Positions 14,661 through 17,494 of a DNA stretch of 17,494 nt are shown in pieces; the stretch's first letter is position 1, and each line of letters opens with the position of its first letter. A model generated the notes under the pieces. That model saw nothing but the letters and a program-made list of their open reading frames with translations, did no database searches and was not told the DNA's origin. A program made the position numbers and the translations under genes. Source of the stretch: 2-12-FULL-41-16 sp964390625 (lineage in GTDB: Bacteria > Patescibacteriota > Patescibacteriia > Magasanikbacterales > UBA922); assembly GCA_964390625.1 (NCBI GenBank), contig CAYMID010000017.1, positions 1 through 17,494 of the forward strand. Direction: 5' to 3'.

Positions 14661-15302
14661 TTAACTGCGCAAAATTGCAGTATCAAATTTTTCTAATGAA
14701 TCTAAAACAAGATCAGCAATCGAATAATCACCTGAATTCCACAAGGGATTCGGGACTGCCACCGTAAATGCATCGGCTCGTTTAGCCGCGGTAACTCCAT
14801 GAATTGAATCTTCAAAGACAATTGTTTCAGCCGGGGTCACCTGTAATTCTTTCATGGCTTCGAGATACACAGCCGGATCAGGTTTACCTGGTAAATTCAA
14901 AGTGCGTGTGGATAAAACCACCTTAAAAAAATCCGAGAGTTGAAAACGCCTGAGCATTATATTCACCCAATCTAATGATGATGAAGAAGCAATTCCTAAT
15001 TGAATATTTTCTTGCGCACAAGTCTTAACAAGATCCAAAACACCAGGCAAAAGTTGCGCTTGTTCGCCATATACTTTAACTGCTGCTGCATCATAGCGTC
15101 GCAATAATTCATTCCATGACAGATCTGGATCTATTTTACGTGCAATATCAAAAGAATCTTTTAAATTTAGTCCCACCAACTGGTCCAAAAAAACACTATC
15201 AAATTCCGCACCAAACGACTGCCAAATTTCTTCAGCAACTGGTGTCCAATATATCTCACTGTCCACCATCAGTCCGTCCATGTCAAAAATCGCGGCTTTC
15301 AT
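14661..15302 (-). CDS. HAD-superfamily hydrolase, subfamily IA (beta-phosphoglucomutase-like)
   Basis: This 213-aa HAD protein has the nucleophile motif FDMDGLMVDSE (D7, D9), motif II Ser in IASSSS (104-109), the motif III Lys in GKPDP (139-143) and motif IV FEDS (163-166). The helical cap (about 15-85) and the DGLMVDSE form resemble beta-phosphoglucomutases and small sugar-phosphate phosphatases. In this operon it could supply a sugar-phosphate mutase or phosphatase step next to GlmS and GlmU-N. In particular, no glmM is visible in the window, but assigning that role would be speculation. Confidence 0.9.
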   Translation of the reverse strand: MKAAIFDMDGLMVDSEIYWTPVAEEIWQSFGAEFDSVFLDQLVGLNLKDSFDIARKIDPDLSWNELLRRYDAAAVKVYGEQAQLLPGVLDLVKTCAQENIQLGIASSSSLDWVNIMLRRFQLSDFFKVVLSTRTLNLPGKPDPAVYLEAMKELQVTPAETIVFEDSIHGVTAAKRADAFTVAVPNPLWNSGDYSIADLVLDSLEKFDTAILRS

Positions 15303-15313
15303 ACAAAAAATAA

Positions 15314-16060
15314 TTACACCAAACCCTCCGCCCGCGCCAAATCCTCCGGTGAATTAATCCCCAAGGCTTCGCGCGGTTCGATGGTAATTGATGAAATTTT
15401 TTGGCCCTGACGAATGGCTTCACCAATCAAATCAGTAATATAATACTCTTGTTGCGCGTTGTTATTTTTAAGCGTACCCAAATTTGCCAACAACCATTCA
15501 TTTTTAAAGCAATAAATACCTGGGTTTAATTCGGTGACTGTTAATTCGGCCTCGGTAGCATCTTTTTTTTCCGTGATTTTAACAATATGACCATCGGCAC
15601 CACGAATAATTCGACCGAATGAATAAAACGCTTCGCGCCATTCGGAAAAATCTGTAACAGTCACGGTCATCAAGGTAACTGTATTGCCTCGCTCCTCGTG
15701 ACGCGTTACTAAACGCTCAATTGATTCCGGTGAAATAAATGGCATATCCCCGTACAAAACCACCGTACTACCAGATTGAGCAGACAATAATGGCGCAGCC
15801 ATCGAAACTGCGTGCCCTGTACCCAATCGATCCACTTGAATCGCGTAATCAGCACGGCCACCAAGAAAATTTTGCACAGCCGGATCAGTATCACACACAA
15901 CCACAATTGGTTTATTCAAACCTGCTTTTTCAACGGTACTAACAACATAATCAACCATCGGGCGACCATGAACCTCGTGCATCACTTTGAGCATAGTGCT
16001 ATTCATACGCTTGCCCATGCCAGCCGCGAGAATTACTGGAGTGATCAATTTATATTTCAT
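15314..16060 (-). CDS. GlmU-type N-acetylglucosamine-1-phosphate uridyltransferase domain protein
   Basis: This 248-aa nucleotidyltransferase corresponds to the N-terminal half of GlmU, which makes UDP-GlcNAc from UTP and GlcNAc-1-P. Motifs: LAAGMGKRM (11-19, with R18), STMLKVMH (K25), RLGTGHAV (78-85), YGDMPFI (103-109, D105 for Mg), EKKDATEAE (164-172), ELNPGIY (177-183) and NNNAQQEYYITDLI (199-212). The match is specific to GlmU rather than to glucose- or mannose-1-P transferases. The left-handed beta-helix acetyltransferase half is absent. Changes from the common pattern are T to K at position 17, P to L before K25, and NTG to NPG at 179-181. The start overlaps the upstream stop as ATGA. 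Confidence 0.9.
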   Translation of the reverse strand: MKYKLITPVILAAGMGKRMNSTMLKVMHEVHGRPMVDYVVSTVEKAGLNKPIVVVCDTDPAVQNFLGGRADYAIQVDRLGTGHAVSMAAPLLSAQSGSTVVLYGDMPFISPESIERLVTRHEERGNTVTLMTVTVTDFSEWREAFYSFGRIIRGADGHIVKITEKKDATEAELTVTELNPGIYCFKNEWLLANLGTLKNNNAQQEYYITDLIGEAIRQGQKISSITIEPREALGINSPEDLARAEGLV

Positions 16061-16698
16061 ATAGTTTTTAAATACTCAATAATTTCGGTGAGATTATCAA
16101 AATAAGGTACCGAGCCAGCCATCTCCGGCTGATGGCGTCGGGGGTGCTTCTTTCCCAACACCAGGACTGTTTGGCCGAGTTCACTTACTTGATTATTTTG
16201 CTCCACTTCGTCATTAACAAACAAAATTCGCCCGCCCTTTTGATTTAATTCACGTACAATTTCGGCCTTGCCTTGACTAGATGGAACAATGATTACCTCG
16301 TCAACAAACGGCAATAATTCGGACACATTAATTTTAGCCATTTGAAATGCTTGATTACCGGCCGTTAAAATATACACCGTTTCGGCTACCTCGCGAATTT
16401 TTTTTAAAAAATCCACTGCATCTTCGGCGCGATAATTGCACTGCAATTCTGCCTGTAACCGATCCTCGGTCGCATCTGGGATAGTATATCCGCGTTCGCG
16501 TAATAGTGAAATATGGCGTCCAAACGTGTAATTATAAGTCTGACCATCAGTTCCAGTTGATGCTTGGTTGATCGTGTCGCGATAGTCTGCCTCGCTAACC
16601 CCACAGTCGGCAAAAATTTTTTGCAAACCAGCAACTAACCGCTGGGTTTCGTACAAGGTGTAATCAAAATCAATCAAGGCGTACGCAAATTGTTTCAT
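16057..16698 (-). CDS. HAD-like hydrolase
   Basis: This 213-aa protein starts at ATG 16698 (MKQFAYALIDFDYTLYETQ), overlapping the TrmB stop as ATGA; an ATG four codons upstream is possible. The HAD nucleophile motif is IDFDYTL (D10, D12, T14). Motif II could be ILTAGNQ, motif III the Lys in SSQGKAEIV, and motif IV FVNDEVEQN. The motif order and spacing fit a phosphatase, but the substrate cannot be inferred. It is distinct in sequence from the other HAD gene of the operon. Confidence 0.82.
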   Translation of the reverse strand: MKQFAYALIDFDYTLYETQRLVAGLQKIFADCGVSEADYRDTINQASTGTDGQTYNYTFGRHISLLRERGYTIPDATEDRLQAELQCNYRAEDAVDFLKKIREVAETVYILTAGNQAFQMAKINVSELLPFVDEVIIVPSSQGKAEIVRELNQKGGRILFVNDEVEQNNQVSELGQTVLVLGKKHPRRHQPEMAGSVPYFDNLTEIIEYLKTI

Positions 16699-17429
16699 AG
16701 TGTCTGCCATAGGGCATCAAATAACGCGGTTTGAGTAGCGGCAATGCCATCGTTCGCAATCACCACACCCACCGCTTGGTCCGCGGTGTTGAACGAAATG
16801 TAGGCGGCTTTGCCGGGATACAAAATAATATACGTTGGTTTGGTTTGGGGCACAGCGAGCCACTTACGCTCGTCGAGCCCGCGGAGTGAGCCGCCCGCGC
16901 CCAGCGAAATTACGCGGACACCAATCCCCTTGCCCACGCGCACGTCGCTAAATGTAGAAAAGTTAGCGTACAAACGATCGCGGATACCCTCGGTGGAATA
17001 GACACGGTATAGAGTTTCGCCCGCAGCAGTACAGCTTGTTAAAACATCGTTCAAAATCTCGGGGAGTTCAGCCTCGCTAAAATAGCGGGCCACTGGTTGT
17101 TCTCCCCCGCGATTGTACAGAGCCTCGAGCTCGGGCAAGGCGCGTTTAAGGTCGGCTTGTGCCTCGTGAACCGCATCAGCCTCTTCTTTGGCCAGGGCCA
17201 ACAAACGGACTGGTGGAGCGGCTACGAAGTGTTGTTTGGACTCCTTTTCGTAAAAGCTCACCAGTCCGCGCTCTTCGAGCCACTTCAGGGCCTCGTAAGT
17301 AGAGCCGCGGTTTAGGCCACATTGCTCGGCTAGGCCACGGACCGAGCTTGGGCCACGTTGCAGCAGGCCAGTATAGACCTGGGCGGTTTTGTCAGAAAAT
17401 CCAAATTTCTTGAGTAGTTCAATCTTCAT
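16695..17429 (-). CDS. TrmB-family transcriptional regulator
   Basis: This 244-aa protein has an N-terminal winged helix of TrmB type (residues 1-70). The opening ELLKKFGFSDKTAQVYTGLL is followed by the helix-turn-helix SVRGLAEQCGLNRGSTYEAL and the wing GLVSFYEKESKQHFVA. A helical linker (75-105) follows, then a C-terminal domain likely to bind ligand or dimerise. TrmB proteins sense sugars in archaea; bacterial relatives are common in CPR genomes but little characterised. It is the first gene of a hexosamine-precursor operon and sits beside a palindrome overlapping its own promoter. Autoregulation, possibly in response to a sugar phosphate, is a reasonable inference. Confidence 0.88.
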   Translation of the reverse strand: MKIELLKKFGFSDKTAQVYTGLLQRGPSSVRGLAEQCGLNRGSTYEALKWLEERGLVSFYEKESKQHFVAAPPVRLLALAKEEADAVHEAQADLKRALPELEALYNRGGEQPVARYFSEAELPEILNDVLTSCTAAGETLYRVYSTEGIRDRLYANFSTFSDVRVGKGIGVRVISLGAGGSLRGLDERKWLAVPQTKPTYIILYPGKAAYISFNTADQAVGVVIANDGIAATQTALFDALWQTL

Positions 17430-17447
17430 ATTTTTGGCTTAATATAA

Positions 17448-17475
17448 AGAATAACACAAACAAAAAAACTGTCAA
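17448..17475 (-). promoter_or_regulatory. Probable promoter of the trmB-glmS-yvcK unit
   Basis: On the minus strand, a perfect TTGACA (17475-17470) and TATTCT (17453-17448, 4/6) are separated by 16 bp. The predicted start near 17441 leaves a leader of only about a dozen nt before the ATG, with no Shine-Dalgarno. The -35 box is one arm of the palindrome at 17466-17492. Confidence 0.55.
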
Positions 17476-17492
17476 CTTTTGGTTGACAGTTT
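17466..17492. promoter_or_regulatory. Perfect 11-bp inverted repeat over the -35 box: operator and/or terminator
   Basis: The arms aaactgtcaac (17466-17476) and gttgacagttt (17482-17492) are perfect with a 5-nt spacer. As DNA it could be the operator for the TrmB-type regulator, since binding would cover the -35 box. As minus-strand RNA it is a hairpin followed by a T-run, so it could also be the terminator of a gene beyond the right edge. Each arm carries a TTGACA, one per strand, so a divergent plus-strand promoter is also possible. Confidence 0.6.
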
Positions 17493-17494
17493 AA

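Noticed and set aside
14651..14686. Longer GlmS frame
   Set aside because: GlmS needs Cys directly after the initiator Met, which fixes the start at 14650.
1..17494. Alternative genetic code with TGA as Gly or Trp, as in some CPR groups
   Set aside because: TGA ends several genes at sensible family lengths, including the ATGA overlaps at 7291, 16057 and 16695.

Overview
The window looks like a stretch of a bacterial metagenome scaffold, most likely from a Patescibacteria (CPR)-type genome. That assignment is an inference. It rests on very tight gene packing, almost no Shine-Dalgarno motifs, the standard genetic code with TGA used as a stop, single-domain versions of normally larger enzymes, one giant protein of unknown function, and two 100-N scaffold joins. 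I see no phage, transposase, CRISPR array, rRNA or tRNA.

Layout. Almost everything is on the minus strand, in two long transcription units on either side of one plus-strand gene. Unit A starts near the right edge at 17429 and runs leftwards: a TrmB-type regulator, a HAD hydrolase, a GlmU-type uridyltransferase lacking its acetyltransferase half, a second HAD (beta-phosphoglucomutase-like), glmS, a class I methyltransferase, and yvcK/glmR, which is cut by the gap at 11469-11568. It has a promoter whose -35 box lies inside a palindrome (17466-17492). Unit A therefore joins hexosamine/UDP-GlcNAc precursor synthesis (GlmS, GlmU-N) with YvcK, a protein known in Bacillus to control GlmS.

The plus-strand gene (10544-11464) is a TerC-family membrane protein. 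It has its own promoter, a structured leader of about 110 nt and a Rho-independent terminator only 17 nt before its start codon, which is the arrangement of a riboswitch or attenuator.

Unit B starts at the divergent promoter near 10360-10387 and runs leftwards: a GNAT acetyltransferase, an RlmI-like methyltransferase, an RluA-type pseudouridine synthase, a single-pass membrane protein, a 133-aa unknown, the two subunits of an ADP-forming acyl-CoA synthetase (sucC/sucD-like, but carrying ATP-citrate-lyase/citryl-CoA-synthetase signatures), a small coiled-coil ORF, a giant protein of about 1655 aa, and the start of another gene at the window edge. The giant protein is mostly alpha-helical, with a probable ART-like domain and a clear polymerase-beta-type nucleotidyltransferase domain at its C-terminus. 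It is the most novel object here.

Assembly notes. The N gap at 7768-7867 is almost certainly false: the 55 bases on either side are identical, and collapsing them restores an intact gene. The gap at 11469-11568 is real and must hide more than 100 bases. A striking local regularity is that all 18 start codons I call are preceded by T (TATG).
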